Counted from the first letter of the stretch, positions 35,512 through 45,284 are shown. The stretch is DNA of 64,000 bases from Sphingopyxis sp. Root154 (GCF_001427105.1 NZ_LMGI01000002.1:655974-719973); one strand, 5' to 3'. The notes: generated by a model from the letters alone, not told the origin. Numbers and translations: made by a program.

Positions 35512-38277
35512 TCATGCCGAGCGGGTCGGCGGATCAGCCGTGGTCCGGTTGTCTGCTGCATCCGACCAAACGGGTAGGTTCTGGGTCCATTTCCTTAGCC
35601 AGGCTGGTACCCGTTCGGCGCTTATCGCACGGCTAAAAAGATAGCCTTGGGCAATGTCGCAGCCGAGATTGCGGAGTTGGGCAAGTTGGTTGTCGTTTTC
35701 GACGCCCTCGGCAACCGTGACGATGTCCATGCGATGCGCGATATCGATCACGCCATGAACGATTGCGAAATCGGCGCTGTCGGCACTGTCGAGTCTCGAG
35801 ATGAACGATCGGTCGATCTTGAGCACGTGGACCGGAAACTGCTGCAGGTGCGTCAGTGAAGCATAGCCCGTGCCAAAGTCGTCGAGCGCAATTGAGACGC
35901 CCTCCGCCACCAAGGTCCGCAGGGCGCGCTCGACGTTAAGCGCAAGATGATCGACGAACACGCTTTCGGTCACCTCGAGCTCGAGCAGCGTCGGCGAAAG
36001 CCCCGCCCGCTGAAACTTTCCAAGGATACGATCCGCGAAGTCATCCCGCCGGAAATCGGAAAGCGAACCGTTGATCGCGATACGGCCAAAAGCAACGCCC
36101 TTCTCGCTAAACGCCACAACATCGGCGAGCACGCGATCGATCATCCGGTCGGTCAGCTCGCTCGCGAGCAGGCTGTCATCGAAGGCGGCCTGGATGCTGT
36201 CGGGGGGCTGAAGACCGCGCCGATGATGGTGCCAGCGCAGCAAGGCTTCGAAACCGATGACGTCGCCGCTGCGAAGGTCGACCTTCGCCTGATAGAAGGG
36301 GATGATACGATCGTCGCGAAGTGCCTCGCGCGCCTCGCGCAGCATCGACTTTCGGCTCTCCGCGGACTCGCGCATTTCCGGGCGAAATTCTCGAACGACC
36401 CCTGCCCCCTCTGCCTTGGCCGCGTAAAGGGCAAGGTCTGCGCTCTTCAGTATCTCCTCGGCGTCATCGCCGTCGGCCGGCCACACAGCGGCGCCCGCGC
36501 TAATGCTGACGGGCAAGACGCTCTCATCAATGGTCAGCGTATCGGCTACGCCCTTGAGGGCTGCGTCGACAGCCGCGCGCGCGGAACCAGGAGCCAGCCC
36601 TGGCACGATTACCGCGAATTCATCACCGCCAAGCCGGGCCACCGTTGCTTCGGCAGGAAGGTTCCCTTGCAGACGCCGCGCTATGGTTCTGAGAAGCTCG
36701 TCACCCGCCGCATGCCCCATACTATCGTTGAGGAGCTTGAAGCCATCGACGTCGATGACAATGACGCAAACGTACGAAGCGTCGGCGGCTGCTGTCGCCA
36801 GCGCCTGTTCCAGCACTTCGGCGAAGAGCTTGCGGTTCGGCAGGCCGGTCAGCGGATCGTGGTTCGCCGCCCAACGCAGCTCCTCTTCCGCCCGGCGCGC
36901 CGCGGTGACGTCAAGTAGGGCGCCGATCGAACGCACGGCATGCCCTTCCTCGTCGCGCACAACATAGCCTCGCGAAAAGAGGTTGATGAAATTGCCCTGC
37001 GCGGCGCGGAACCGATATTCGTGACTCCAGCTGTCCTGGAGATTGCTGAGCACCCTGTCATATGTCGCTTCCACGCCGGGCAGATCCTCCGGATGAACCC
37101 GCTCTTTCCACCAGCTGACCGCCGTGCCGTTCGACGCTTCCGGATAACCGAATACTTCTACCGCGCCGTTGCCCCACTCGATGCGGTCGGTGCGGTGCGA
37201 CCAGTCCCAGATCACATCGTTTGTCGCGTGGGAAGCCAGGCGGTAGCGCTCCTCGCTCTCCCGCAATGCCAGTTCCGCGGTCACCTGATCGTGAATATCT
37301 TCCAGCGTTCCATACCAGCTGACGATTCGCCCGTCGGAGTCGTGACGCGGGTTGGCTCGCGCCCGGCACCATCGGTAGCTGCCGTCCGTATTGCGGACTC
37401 GGTATCGCACATCTGCGACGGCGTTATCGACCGACGTCAGCGCCTCGTTCCAGTGCGCGAGAACCTCGGGCAGGTCGTCGGGGTGGAGGAAATCGGTCCA
37501 GCCCCGGCCGAGCGCGTCTTCAGCGGGCACGCCTGTCAGCTCGGCCCAGCGGGGTCCGACTTCGACGATCTGGCCTTCGGGATCGCTGATCCACGGAATC
37601 TGGGGATTGAGTTCGACGGAATAGCGATAATGTTCCTCGCTGCGCCTAAGGGCTTCGATCAGTGTGGCCATTTCCGAACGCGACCGAAGCGACTCGAATA
37701 CCGCCGAGCGCGTCGTCGCGATCGTCCGCAGGATGACGCCGGCCCCCAGAAGGAACGTCAGGCCCATGCCCGTGAAGTACCAATCACGCGAGACGAGGAG
37801 GCCGATGGTGACCGGCATCGCTCCGAACAGGAGGACAAGCCGGGCGGCGGAGGGTAGCGCCTGCAGGCAATAACAACAGCTGATCGAACCTACGAAAATG
37901 AACAGCGCGATGGCGGTCGTGTGGAATGGGTCGGCTGCCAGGAAGAGATAGAGGCCCCAACCGCCAAACAAGAGACTGAAGGCACCGGCCCGAAAGATAG
38001 TGAAGCGCAGATATCGGCGGATATGATCATCGGTGGCGACGGCGCCCCTGCGAGCATACCAAGCCGCCGCGCGGACTGCGATGATTACCGTCAACACCAG
38101 CGGCGCTACAAAACTGACGGCCCAGGATCCGCCGTCGGCGGTTACGATCGCGAGAAACAGGACGTTGAGGAACATGAGCGCGTACATGAGCGGGACCTGC
38201 CGCGCCAGGCTCGCATATTGCTCGCGTAGGACAGCTTCCGATTGAACGGACAAATTACCGCCGGCGCCGAGGGCCAT
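35512..38277 (-). CDS. membrane PAS-PAS-GGDEF-EAL signalling protein
   Basis: The 921-residue protein has about six membrane helices (residues 30-220), two PAS domains (about 240-360 and 370-490, with YRWCRARANPRHDSDGRIVS), a GGDEF domain with intact RLGGDEF and an EAL domain with GFEALLRW, ELEVTES, DDFGTGYASL, KIDRSF and EGVE. Both catalytic sites look usable, so it may make or break cyclic di-GMP depending on the PAS signal. It starts at ATG 38277; a GTG two codons earlier is possible. Convergent with the GGDEF gene at 34165-35376. Confidence 0.92.
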   Translation of the reverse strand: MALGAGGNLSVQSEAVLREQYASLARQVPLMYALMFLNVLFLAIVTADGGSWAVSFVAPLVLTVIIAVRAAAWYARRGAVATDDHIRRYLRFTIFRAGAFSLLFGGWGLYLFLAADPFHTTAIALFIFVGSISCCYCLQALPSAARLVLLFGAMPVTIGLLVSRDWYFTGMGLTFLLGAGVILRTIATTRSAVFESLRSRSEMATLIEALRRSEEHYRYSVELNPQIPWISDPEGQIVEVGPRWAELTGVPAEDALGRGWTDFLHPDDLPEVLAHWNEALTSVDNAVADVRYRVRNTDGSYRWCRARANPRHDSDGRIVSWYGTLEDIHDQVTAELALRESEERYRLASHATNDVIWDWSHRTDRIEWGNGAVEVFGYPEASNGTAVSWWKERVHPEDLPGVEATYDRVLSNLQDSWSHEYRFRAAQGNFINLFSRGYVVRDEEGHAVRSIGALLDVTAARRAEEELRWAANHDPLTGLPNRKLFAEVLEQALATAAADASYVCVIVIDVDGFKLLNDSMGHAAGDELLRTIARRLQGNLPAEATVARLGGDEFAVIVPGLAPGSARAAVDAALKGVADTLTIDESVLPVSISAGAAVWPADGDDAEEILKSADLALYAAKAEGAGVVREFRPEMRESAESRKSMLREAREALRDDRIIPFYQAKVDLRSGDVIGFEALLRWHHHRRGLQPPDSIQAAFDDSLLASELTDRMIDRVLADVVAFSEKGVAFGRIAINGSLSDFRRDDFADRILGKFQRAGLSPTLLELEVTESVFVDHLALNVERALRTLVAEGVSIALDDFGTGYASLTHLQQFPVHVLKIDRSFISRLDSADSADFAIVHGVIDIAHRMDIVTVAEGVENDNQLAQLRNLGCDIAQGYLFSRAISAERVPAWLRKWTQNLPVWSDAADNRTTADPPTRSA

Positions 38278-38579
38278 TTTCACTGCAATCCCGCAAATAG
38301 TGATGACGGAGGATATAGCTCTCCCGTTTAACGAAGCGTTTAACCGCTCGTTGCGCCAGCTTGAAATTGCTTGCAGCCTTCTTCGGAGGCTTTCCTTAGA
38401 GAAAATTCCGAACTTCTCAGTCTTCTGCGACCACAAGCAGAACGATTGGCCGTGAGCGGCCAGGCGGCTTAAGGCCCAAATTGAGGGAAGCAGGCGTTTG
38501 GAACGCGGCGCGAATTCTTGTTCTTGCACGGGGGAGTGATTTCACGTCCGGCGTCGTCAAGTCCGGCTTCGGTAGACGG
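38278..38579. other. 302-bp intergenic region
   Basis: Between the start of the GGDEF-EAL gene and the end of the secreted-protein operon. The frame of the GGDEF-EAL gene stays open upstream, without a good start. AT-richer segments near 38290-38420 may hold its promoter; no consensus was recognised. Confidence 0.35.
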
Positions 38580-39641
38580 CTACAGTCCGGGCACGGCTCC
38601 GCCCGCCAGCGCGTCCTGCACGCAGGCCGGCTGGAAAGCGCGCGCGGCGCCCGGATCGGCGCGAGCCAGCGCCGCCACCGCCGACGTCGCCGCGGCGAGT
38701 CGTTCCTTGGGCAGACCCTCAGTGCGCATGTCCCACCAATCGCGGACCTGCCAGCTCGGCCCCGACACCTGCCCGTCGGCGGCGAGCTGACCGACAAACA
38801 TCTCGACATGCGCGCGGCACGCCGCCTCGCGCGCGCCGCGCTCGCCTGGGGATGACGGCGGGGCCGTCCGCCGGAGACGCTGCGCGCGGTAGCTTGTGAG
38901 CAGCGTGCGGCCATCGATCGAGGGCACGCGCTTCACCTGCAGGGCCGGATCGCGCCGGCAGATCATTCTCAGGCTATGGTCTGCGAGGTCGTTGGCGGGC
39001 CTTGCGGCCTCGCCCTCGCCGAACGATCGCAGCCTCTTGCCCGCGGCGGAAAAGGCCGCGCCGCCGAGCAACTGTGTCTTCTGCGCGGCACAGTCGGCGC
39101 GGTAGGTCGCCGTCGTGAACGCCCCACCGTCGGCATCATCCTGCGGCAGCACAAAGGCGGTGACAAAATCGATCGTCGCGTTTCCACGATCGACCCAGCG
39201 GAGATCGAAATATTTGGCGCCATTTGGCCCCAGCGTGTCCGGCACGACGTCTGCCCGCCCCGCTCTGGCAATGAGCGCGGTAAGCTCTTCGCCGGCCGCG
39301 CCTTCGTCGCCAGCCGTCCCGGCCAACGCGAGCCGATATTGTCCCTGGGCCCCGTCGATCAGCCCGAGCGCCACATAGGCGCGCGCGAGATCGCGATGCC
39401 AGCCGGGCCCTATCGTGAGCATATGATGCCGCGGCGCCACGAGGGTCTCGAGGATGCCGGCCGCCTCTGCCGGGTGGCCCGCGCCGATGGCTTGGGCGGC
39501 AAGTCGCGCCGAACCGTCGTCGCGTTCGGCTTGGCTGCCCGCGTGGGGAGGAGGCGCATTGGCTGCCCAGGTCATGGATGCACTGCCTGCGACGAGAAGC
39601 AGCGCGGCGACAGCCGTTCGCCGCAGCAGCGCGGATCGCAT
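38580..39641 (-). CDS. secreted protein, surface-adhesin-E-like region
   Basis: The 353-residue product has a Sec signal (TAVAALLLVAGSASMTWAAN). Residues 40-130 look helical (tetratricopeptide-like, GPGWHRDLARAYVALGLIDG). The stretch YFDLRWVDRGNATIDFVTAF then TATYRADCAAQKTQLLGGAA resembles the surface-adhesin protein E fold, with a conserved Cys. The last 100 residues are unrecognised. Last gene of the secreted-protein run; the 170-bp gap before it is the largest in the set. Confidence 0.75.
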   Translation of the reverse strand: MRSALLRRTAVAALLLVAGSASMTWAANAPPPHAGSQAERDDGSARLAAQAIGAGHPAEAAGILETLVAPRHHMLTIGPGWHRDLARAYVALGLIDGAQGQYRLALAGTAGDEGAAGEELTALIARAGRADVVPDTLGPNGAKYFDLRWVDRGNATIDFVTAFVLPQDDADGGAFTTATYRADCAAQKTQLLGGAAFSAAGKRLRSFGEGEAARPANDLADHSLRMICRRDPALQVKRVPSIDGRTLLTSYRAQRLRRTAPPSSPGERGAREAACRAHVEMFVGQLAADGQVSGPSWQVRDWWDMRTEGLPKERLAAATSAVAALARADPGAARAFQPACVQDALAGGAVPGL

Positions 39642-39811
39642 CGCCGAAACCTTCACGCGCTGCGTCGTTCGACAGCTGCGCCGCGGCATATAGACCCTCG
39701 TCATCGAACTCCCAATCGTTACCGCGCGTCCCCCGGGGCACTGTGCGGGGCCTTTGGCAAGGATTTCTGCCGCGGCCGATGCCTCGGGGGATGCTGACTG
39801 CCTCTGGCCGA

Positions 39812-40270
39812 TTACTTGCGGTACTGCCACTGGTAGGCAGGAATATTGTCTTTGCGAAGGAAGTCCGCAGTCCAGAAATGAAGCATCAGTCCGGGCTTGC
39901 CGCCATAGGCCGCAGACTGCACGAAGGCGTGGGTCGGACACGGGAGCATCTGCGAACGCGAAGTGTCGATCAGCTCAAGACATTGACCCACGAACCGCGC
40001 CGATTTCGGTCCGGTCGCCTCGGCGCCGGTGAGACGCGCGATGACTGTTCCCGCAGGGGCCGTGATCTTCTTCAGATGGAGGTCCGCCGTCTCATTCTCC
40101 ACCACCGTGACGACGCCATTTGCCACCGATAGTCTCAGCTTGTGATCGACGCCGTACCACTCGCCGTCGATCGTCTTGACGGGATCCGCCGGCAAGTCAG
40201 GCACCGTCTGGGCGGTAGCAGGCGCTGCTGCAAGCATCAGAGCTATCATTAAAGTCGCAGTTCGCATCAT
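39812..40270 (-). CDS. secreted hypothetical protein
   Basis: The 152-residue product has a clear signal peptide (TLMIALMLAAAPATAQT). The mature part is beta-rich (YGVDHKLRLSVANGVVTVVE) with two Cys (GQCLELID, MLPCPTHAF) that may pair. No family is recognised. It lies 21 bp after the gene at 40292-40816. Start could be either of two adjacent ATGs. Confidence 0.75.
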   Translation of the reverse strand: MMRTATLMIALMLAAAPATAQTVPDLPADPVKTIDGEWYGVDHKLRLSVANGVVTVVENETADLHLKKITAPAGTVIARLTGAEATGPKSARFVGQCLELIDTSRSQMLPCPTHAFVQSAAYGGKPGLMLHFWTADFLRKDNIPAYQWQYRK

Positions 40271-40291
40271 TTTCCCTCTCGTGTCATGAAG

Positions 40292-40816
40292 CTAAAAGCC
40301 CGTGGTCTTCATCGGATCGCAGCTGTCTCTGAGAAATTGCATCGCCTTGAAAAGCCGTGCTCCCTGCGCCTCGTCGGCCGGCCAGAACACGTCGCTGAAG
40401 CCTTGGTCAAGGCGGCGGACTTCGATCATCGTCGTGACCGAAGGGCCATAGTCAGAGGCGAGCAGCGCCTCCGACCAACCCGAGCGCGGCCAGAAATAGA
40501 CTTCAGACTTCGCCCAGTGGAGATAGGTGGTTTTGCCATCGGAGGTCTTGATATCGGTGACACAAGGCGCTTCTTGATCAAATGTGCTGGCCCCGACCAG
40601 CCTCGTACCCGGAACCGCCAGTTGAAGCCGTTGCATGGCGTCCAGTCGATCGAAACGCGCCGTGAATCCAATCGGAAGCTGGTTCTGCAACGCGAACAGG
40701 TTCAGGAAGCGAACGGCATTTTCCTGCGTTTGCTCTTGCCCGACAGCGACGGGCGCGGAGGTCAATGCGGTCAGCCAGACTGCGACTACAGCAAAATATT
40801 TCATCCGAAAGGCCAT
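40292..40816 (-). CDS. secreted hypothetical protein
   Basis: The 174-residue product has a signal (YFAVVAVWLTALTSAPVAVG) and a mature domain with FALQNQLPIGFTARFDRLDA and WAKSEVYFWPRSGWSEALLA, with Cys residues at APCVTD and DSCDP. No family is recognised. GGTGGGAAA precedes ATG 40816. It lies 19 bp after the Sel1-repeat gene. Confidence 0.75.
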   Translation of the reverse strand: MAFRMKYFAVVAVWLTALTSAPVAVGQEQTQENAVRFLNLFALQNQLPIGFTARFDRLDAMQRLQLAVPGTRLVGASTFDQEAPCVTDIKTSDGKTTYLHWAKSEVYFWPRSGWSEALLASDYGPSVTTMIEVRRLDQGFSDVFWPADEAQGARLFKAMQFLRDSCDPMKTTGF

Positions 40817-40835
40817 TTTCCCACCGATCCTGTTC

Positions 40836-41897
40836 TCAAAGCGATTGGCATGTGGCGGACAGCGCTCGCGCCGTGTCGCCCAGCATAGCCACGCGCTCAC
40901 GCTCCTCGGGCACGTCCAACTGTTCCCGGTGCAACGACAGCCCCAGGCTGGTGCGGACATCGCCGCCGACGGGATCGGTTCCGTTGAGAATTGCGCCCGT
41001 CAGATTGAGGAAGCTGTCGCCGGCGGTGGCGACCGAGGTTTCTTGCCAGTTCACGAGAAACACGCCCGTCGTCCCGTTGTGATCGACGACGATACGGGTC
41101 ACGCAGGGGTCCTCGGGCCGCGCCGACAGGGTATGGGCGCCGACGAGCGCATTGCCGAAGTTCGAAACGAACAGTTTCGCCGAGGTCTCCGAAAATTGCT
41201 CCTGCAGTCCGAGAGCGCGGGCCGCCTGCTGCGCGAAAGCAAAACCGTCATTCGCCGAGGCGCGTATCCATTCGGCCGCCGCGACGGGATCCGATCCGGG
41301 TATCGAGCGATCGAAGAGCAGCGTGCCATAGAGCATCTTGCTCTTCGCATCGCCGCCCTCGGCTCCGATCTTCGCATAAGGCTTCGCCGCAGTGACATTC
41401 TTGGGGGTAATCGCGCCGACGAAAAGCGCCTGCGAATATTCCGAGGCTGCCAGGATCGATCCCGCATCGGCGGCCTTGCGCAGAATATCGAGATATCGGC
41501 CGTGATCGACGGGGACGCCGGTGCCATAGAAATAATCGAGAGCGAGCGCGTGGAGGCCAAAGGGAAGGCCCGTGTCGGCGGCGCGCTGCGCCCAGCGAAA
41601 CGCCTGGGACGGATCCTTGGGCACCCCCGCCCCGGTGGCATAGGCACTGGAGATGAGGGCCATCGCATGCGCATCGCCTCGCTCAGCGGCCGCGAGAAGC
41701 TGAGGCGCCGACGCTGGAAGCCCCGCAAGCCGCCTGAGTTCGGGTGCTGGAAGCCGGACCCATTGCGCCTTGACGATGCCCCAGGCGTCACTTGCCACGA
41801 CAGCGGATTGCGCGGCCGCAGGCGCCGCGCCGGGCGGCATTGCTGCCACAAGAGCGCCGACCAGCACCATCGCTGCTGAAGGAATGCGTATTCCCAT
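40836..41897 (-). CDS. exported Sel1-repeat protein
   Basis: The 353-residue product has a signal peptide (AAMVLVGALVAAMPPGAAPA). Residues 65-235 hold Sel1-like repeats (ALISSAYATGAGVPKDPSQA; ALDYFYGTGVPVDHGRYLDI), helical scaffolds for protein binding. The C-terminal 120 residues form a different domain (CVTRIVVDHNGTTGVFLVNW). It is probably periplasmic and may hold together the other secreted proteins of the operon; that is inference. Confidence 0.82.
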   Translation of the reverse strand: MGIRIPSAAMVLVGALVAAMPPGAAPAAAQSAVVASDAWGIVKAQWVRLPAPELRRLAGLPASAPQLLAAAERGDAHAMALISSAYATGAGVPKDPSQAFRWAQRAADTGLPFGLHALALDYFYGTGVPVDHGRYLDILRKAADAGSILAASEYSQALFVGAITPKNVTAAKPYAKIGAEGGDAKSKMLYGTLLFDRSIPGSDPVAAAEWIRASANDGFAFAQQAARALGLQEQFSETSAKLFVSNFGNALVGAHTLSARPEDPCVTRIVVDHNGTTGVFLVNWQETSVATAGDSFLNLTGAILNGTDPVGGDVRTSLGLSLHREQLDVPEERERVAMLGDTARALSATCQSL

Positions 41898-41947
41898 AAT
41901 ATTGGTGTCCCCCGACAATCGATCGATTGATTTGCAGCGCCCGCCCG

Positions 41948-42346
41948 TCAGCGCTCGATCGAGATCCGCACCGAAGGCTGCACCTCGTTTGCGGCTTTGC
42001 CGCGGCATGCAAAGTCGGACGGGAACACATATTCACGTCCAGCGCCGACCGCCGCTCGCTCGCCCAGCGACGATGTCACCCCCACGCCGACGCCATCGCG
42101 GCGGCAGAGATAGGTCTTTTCGCCGCCGGCACCGATCGAGCAGGCGCGCGCCTCGGACCCTGTGTTGACGCATTTCCACGCCACCCTGATTTCGTCGCGG
42201 TCCACCTTGACGGCGTAGTAGACCTCGACCCTGTCGCTCTCGTCTTGGAAATACCATTTCGAGAAGCCGGTCTGCGCCATGGCGGCCGCCGGATTCACTG
42301 CTGCAAGGACAGCCATCAGGAATAAACAGCGCTTGCCCATATTCAT
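41948..42346 (-). CDS. secreted hypothetical protein
   Basis: The 132-residue product has a signal (CLFLMAVLAAVNPAAAMAQT). The mature part has a WYFQDESDRVEVYYAVKVDR strand set and Cys in AWKCVNTG, ACSIGAGG, YLCRRDG and DFACRG, probably two disulphides. GGAG precedes the ATG, which overlaps the stop of the upstream gene (ATGA). No family is recognised. Confidence 0.75.
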   Translation of the reverse strand: MNMGKRCLFLMAVLAAVNPAAAMAQTGFSKWYFQDESDRVEVYYAVKVDRDEIRVAWKCVNTGSEARACSIGAGGEKTYLCRRDGVGVGVTSSLGERAAVGAGREYVFPSDFACRGKAANEVQPSVRISIER

Positions 42347-42729
42347 CGTTCAACTCCTCCATTGGCGGAAATCACCGTCCAGCCCGTGATCCGTCCGATT
42401 TCAGCCTTGCGCAGGCGGTCGGCGACCGCTTCGCGGTAAGTGTCGAAGGGGCCAAGGCAGTTGAGGATCCCGATGCCGGTGACGCCGCTGCGTTCCAGGT
42501 CGCGTTGGAATGCATCACGCGCGCCTCCGGCATCGGGAATCCCGTCGGGCGTCAGACGCGCACGATAGATGCGCGACTGCCGCACGATCATGTCGGGTCC
42601 GGCAGGCAGGCCGTTATACCAGTAGAAGATCGCTGTTCCCTCGCCCGCAGTCGCCGCGCCCCCTCCGGCGGTGACTGCGCCCGTCAGCGAAACCAATACG
42701 CCTGCGCCTATCGTCCCGACTTTTCCCAT
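42343..42729 (-). CDS. exported hypothetical protein
   Basis: The 128-residue product starts at ATG 42729 with a hydrophobic Gly/Ala-rich N-terminus (GKVGTIGAGVLVSLTGAVTA) that could be a signal or anchor. The body contains FYWYNGLPAGPDMIVRQSRI and a helical YREAVADRLRKAEIGRITGW. First gene of the secreted-protein run, 4-bp overlap with the next. No family is recognised. Confidence 0.7.
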   Translation of the reverse strand: MGKVGTIGAGVLVSLTGAVTAGGGAATAGEGTAIFYWYNGLPAGPDMIVRQSRIYRARLTPDGIPDAGGARDAFQRDLERSGVTGIGILNCLGPFDTYREAVADRLRKAEIGRITGWTVISANGGVER

Positions 42730-42830
42730 ACCCCTCTTCAAGCCGTTATTTTCGGGGCTAATTGCCGTGGGCGGCTGGCTACGCATATCCCCATTTGTAG
42801 GGTATCGGCCCGCTCGCTATCGAAAGACCG

Positions 42831-44681
42831 ATGCCACGCAGCGATTCGAATGAGGGGACGAGACCCGCGGATGCCGATTATGCGCTCGATTGGCTGAGCG
42901 AGCCCGAGCGGCTGCTCGATCGGGCCCGAGCGGAGCCCGACGCGCTCGAAGCCTATTTTCACGGGCTCGACGCTGCGCATGCGTTTACGGCAACCTCGCT
43001 GGTCGACAGCGAAGCACTACATCTGGCCGTCGCCGCACTGGGCACCCGGCAACTTATCGCGTCGACCGGCTTCGACTTTCCGGACATCGCTCGCCACATC
43101 GACTGGGACGCAGCGGAAGTCGCCCAAGTGCAGGCGGAGGTTCGGGTCGAACCGTTCGGAAGCAGACCGATAGGGCTGCCGTCGCTCATCTATGTACCCG
43201 GCCGGGAGGCAATGACGTGGGATCTTCCCGATGTCATCGCGAACGCACTTACGGACAAATCCGAAGACCGAATTCTTGTCATCGCCACGCCGGCGACGCC
43301 CGAACGGCCGTTGCGGCGCGCCTGCAAGGCGTTCGCGATGACGGGCCTCGAGACGCGCGTGACCGAAGCGACGCTGAAAGCAGGCAGTATCCGCGACGGC
43401 GCGCTTGCTGCGCGCGTAAGTTATGCGACCGCGCGCGAGGCCACGTCATCCGCGCTCGTCAAGGTCGGCGCCCGGCGGTTGCCCGGTTTGCTGCACAGCC
43501 TTTCGCTCCTCGCCTTCGGCATTTTTCAGACAGGCGAAGAGGCGCCGGCGATACTCGTCGATCGCTGGGGACTGAAGCCGCGACAGGCGCAGATCGCGAT
43601 GTTGCTGGCGCAGGGGCTTACCCGCGCCGAAACCGCCCGCGCCATGGAAATTTCCGAAGCCACGGTGAAAAAGCAGGCCGACATCCTCTTCCAGATCCTG
43701 GGCGTGTCGGGCGCGGCCGAGATGGTCCGCTTGATCAGCGTCGCAACCGTCATGCAGGCGCTGACGTCCGCAAGCCATGGGCGAATAGGCTGGATCGACG
43801 GCAGTTCCGAACCGCTCCGCTTCGTCCATGCCGCGGGCGGGCGGCGAATTGCGGTCTCCGAATATGGCCGTCCCAAAGGCCGGCCGGTTGTCATCCTCCA
43901 CAGCAGCATGACGACGCGGCACCCGCCCCGGCAGCTGGTCGCACGGTTGGTGAGCGAAGACTATCGGGTGATTACCATTGATCGCCCCGGCTTCGGTTTG
44001 ACCGATCCGAGCGAACCGGCAGCCGGAACAGTCGGGCAGGACATTTTTGCCGACGCCGCGCACGACATGGCGCTCGTGCTCGACAAGCTGCGGATAGACC
44101 GGATCGACGTCATCGGGCGCGGCGGCGCACAGGCCGCGGTCGCGTTCGCGGGACTTTATCCAGACCGCTGCGGAAAGGTCGTCCTCGTCAATCCCGACCC
44201 CATATCATCGCGCGACGAGCGCCGGTGGGGCGTGCTCGGTTCTTTCAAGGAAGCCTATCAGCGCCGCCCCGGGCTGATCCTTCCCGCCGCCCGGCTTATC
44301 GCGCGGGCGATGACGCGCGACTATCTCGGGAAGGTGCTGCTGAAATCGATGCGCGGCAGCCCGCCGGACGAGGCTCTGCTGGCCGATGATGATGTCGTTG
44401 ACGATTATTACCGCGCCGTCCGAATGTTCGCCACCGGGCGGCTCGAGGGCTATGTACGCGAACAGCTTTATTTTGCCCGCGGCAAGACATTCGAATATCC
44501 CGTCGACGGCTCCGGCTGGTCGATTCTCATCGGCGGGCACGATACACTTTCCGATCCCGCCAACGCCTTGGCCTACTGGCGTGAACTACTACCCCGAGGC
44601 GAGTTTGAAATACTGCCAGACCATGGACGGCTACTCGCCTATGCTGACCCCGACCTGATTGTCTCGCGCCTCAGGAGTTGA
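42831..44681 (+). CDS. LuxR-type HTH regulator fused to inactive alpha/beta-hydrolase domain
   Basis: The 616-residue protein has an unrecognised N-terminal region (1-240), a LuxR-type helix-turn-helix (about 248-303, LKPRQAQIAMLLAQGLTRAE then ISEATVKKQADILFQILGVS) and an alpha/beta-hydrolase domain (about 335-612). In the hydrolase the nucleophile elbow is GRGGA (429-433), so the Ser is replaced by Gly. An acid (GGHDTLSD) and a base (PDHGRLLA) position remain. It is probably a ligand-sensing regulator. It is divergent from the secreted-protein run, 101 bp apart, and is a candidate for its control. Confidence 0.88.
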   Translation: MPRSDSNEGTRPADADYALDWLSEPERLLDRARAEPDALEAYFHGLDAAHAFTATSLVDSEALHLAVAALGTRQLIASTGFDFPDIARHIDWDAAEVAQVQAEVRVEPFGSRPIGLPSLIYVPGREAMTWDLPDVIANALTDKSEDRILVIATPATPERPLRRACKAFAMTGLETRVTEATLKAGSIRDGALAARVSYATAREATSSALVKVGARRLPGLLHSLSLLAFGIFQTGEEAPAILVDRWGLKPRQAQIAMLLAQGLTRAETARAMEISEATVKKQADILFQILGVSGAAEMVRLISVATVMQALTSASHGRIGWIDGSSEPLRFVHAAGGRRIAVSEYGRPKGRPVVILHSSMTTRHPPRQLVARLVSEDYRVITIDRPGFGLTDPSEPAAGTVGQDIFADAAHDMALVLDKLRIDRIDVIGRGGAQAAVAFAGLYPDRCGKVVLVNPDPISSRDERRWGVLGSFKEAYQRRPGLILPAARLIARAMTRDYLGKVLLKSMRGSPPDEALLADDDVVDDYYRAVRMFATGRLEGYVREQLYFARGKTFEYPVDGSGWSILIGGHDTLSDPANALAYWRELLPRGEFEILPDHGRLLAYADPDLIVSRLRS

Positions 44682-44771
44682 TCGGAACGCAAAGTTGGCC
44701 GGTTGCGGTCGGTCGGCTTTTAGGTTCAGATTGAAAGAAGCGGACATTCCCCGTGAGGAGCCGCACCCTCG

Positions 44772-45284
44772 TCAGTCGGCGCGCCGGAGGGAAATCGTGA
44801 CGCCGTCAGAATTGTCGAACAGAGAGAGGTCGCCCTGGACGTGCCCAAGGATGACGATACCCGGCGCGGGAACATGCCCCGCCCGATAGTAGATCACAAA
44901 ATCCCGGTCGCCCCATAGCCCCAGCGTGCCTGCCGAAAATTCGGCTTGCCGGTCGCCGCCGGGCAGCGCCGAAGGGAGAACGCCGGTTTTCTCCTGACGA
45001 AGATGATCGCGCATTTGAATATTCAGGGGCAGCATCTCTGCGAGCGCACGCGCCGCCATGTTGTCAGCTAGCTTGGCGCTCACCTGAGCGCGATCGGATG
45101 TAATCAGTATCTCTATCGGGCGCATGCTAATCCCTTTGTCGATTTGAGTTTGCCCCGATCCGCTAGGGACGGCGGTCGCCCTGTAGTCCTCACCCACAGG
45201 TTCGACACCCGAAGCGTTGGACGCGGCAGGAGAGCTGCAAGCGCTCAGCGCCATCGCACCTATCAGAATCGCCGCTCGGCGCAT
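44772..45284 (-). CDS. cyclophilin-like fold lipoprotein
   Basis: The 170-residue product has a signal with lipobox (ALSAC), a short linker and a cyclophilin-like domain of the DUF369 type: RPIEILITSDRAQVSAKLAD near residue 55, the AARALAEMLPLNIQMRD segment, SAGTLGLWGDRDFVIYYRAG and APGIVILGHVQGDLSLF. The family is not a proven proline isomerase. It starts where the cupin gene ends (1-bp overlap), so they are co-translated. Confidence 0.85.
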   Translation of the reverse strand: MRRAAILIGAMALSACSSPAASNASGVEPVGEDYRATAVPSGSGQTQIDKGISMRPIEILITSDRAQVSAKLADNMAARALAEMLPLNIQMRDHLRQEKTGVLPSALPGGDRQAEFSAGTLGLWGDRDFVIYYRAGHVPAPGIVILGHVQGDLSLFDNSDGVTISLRRAD

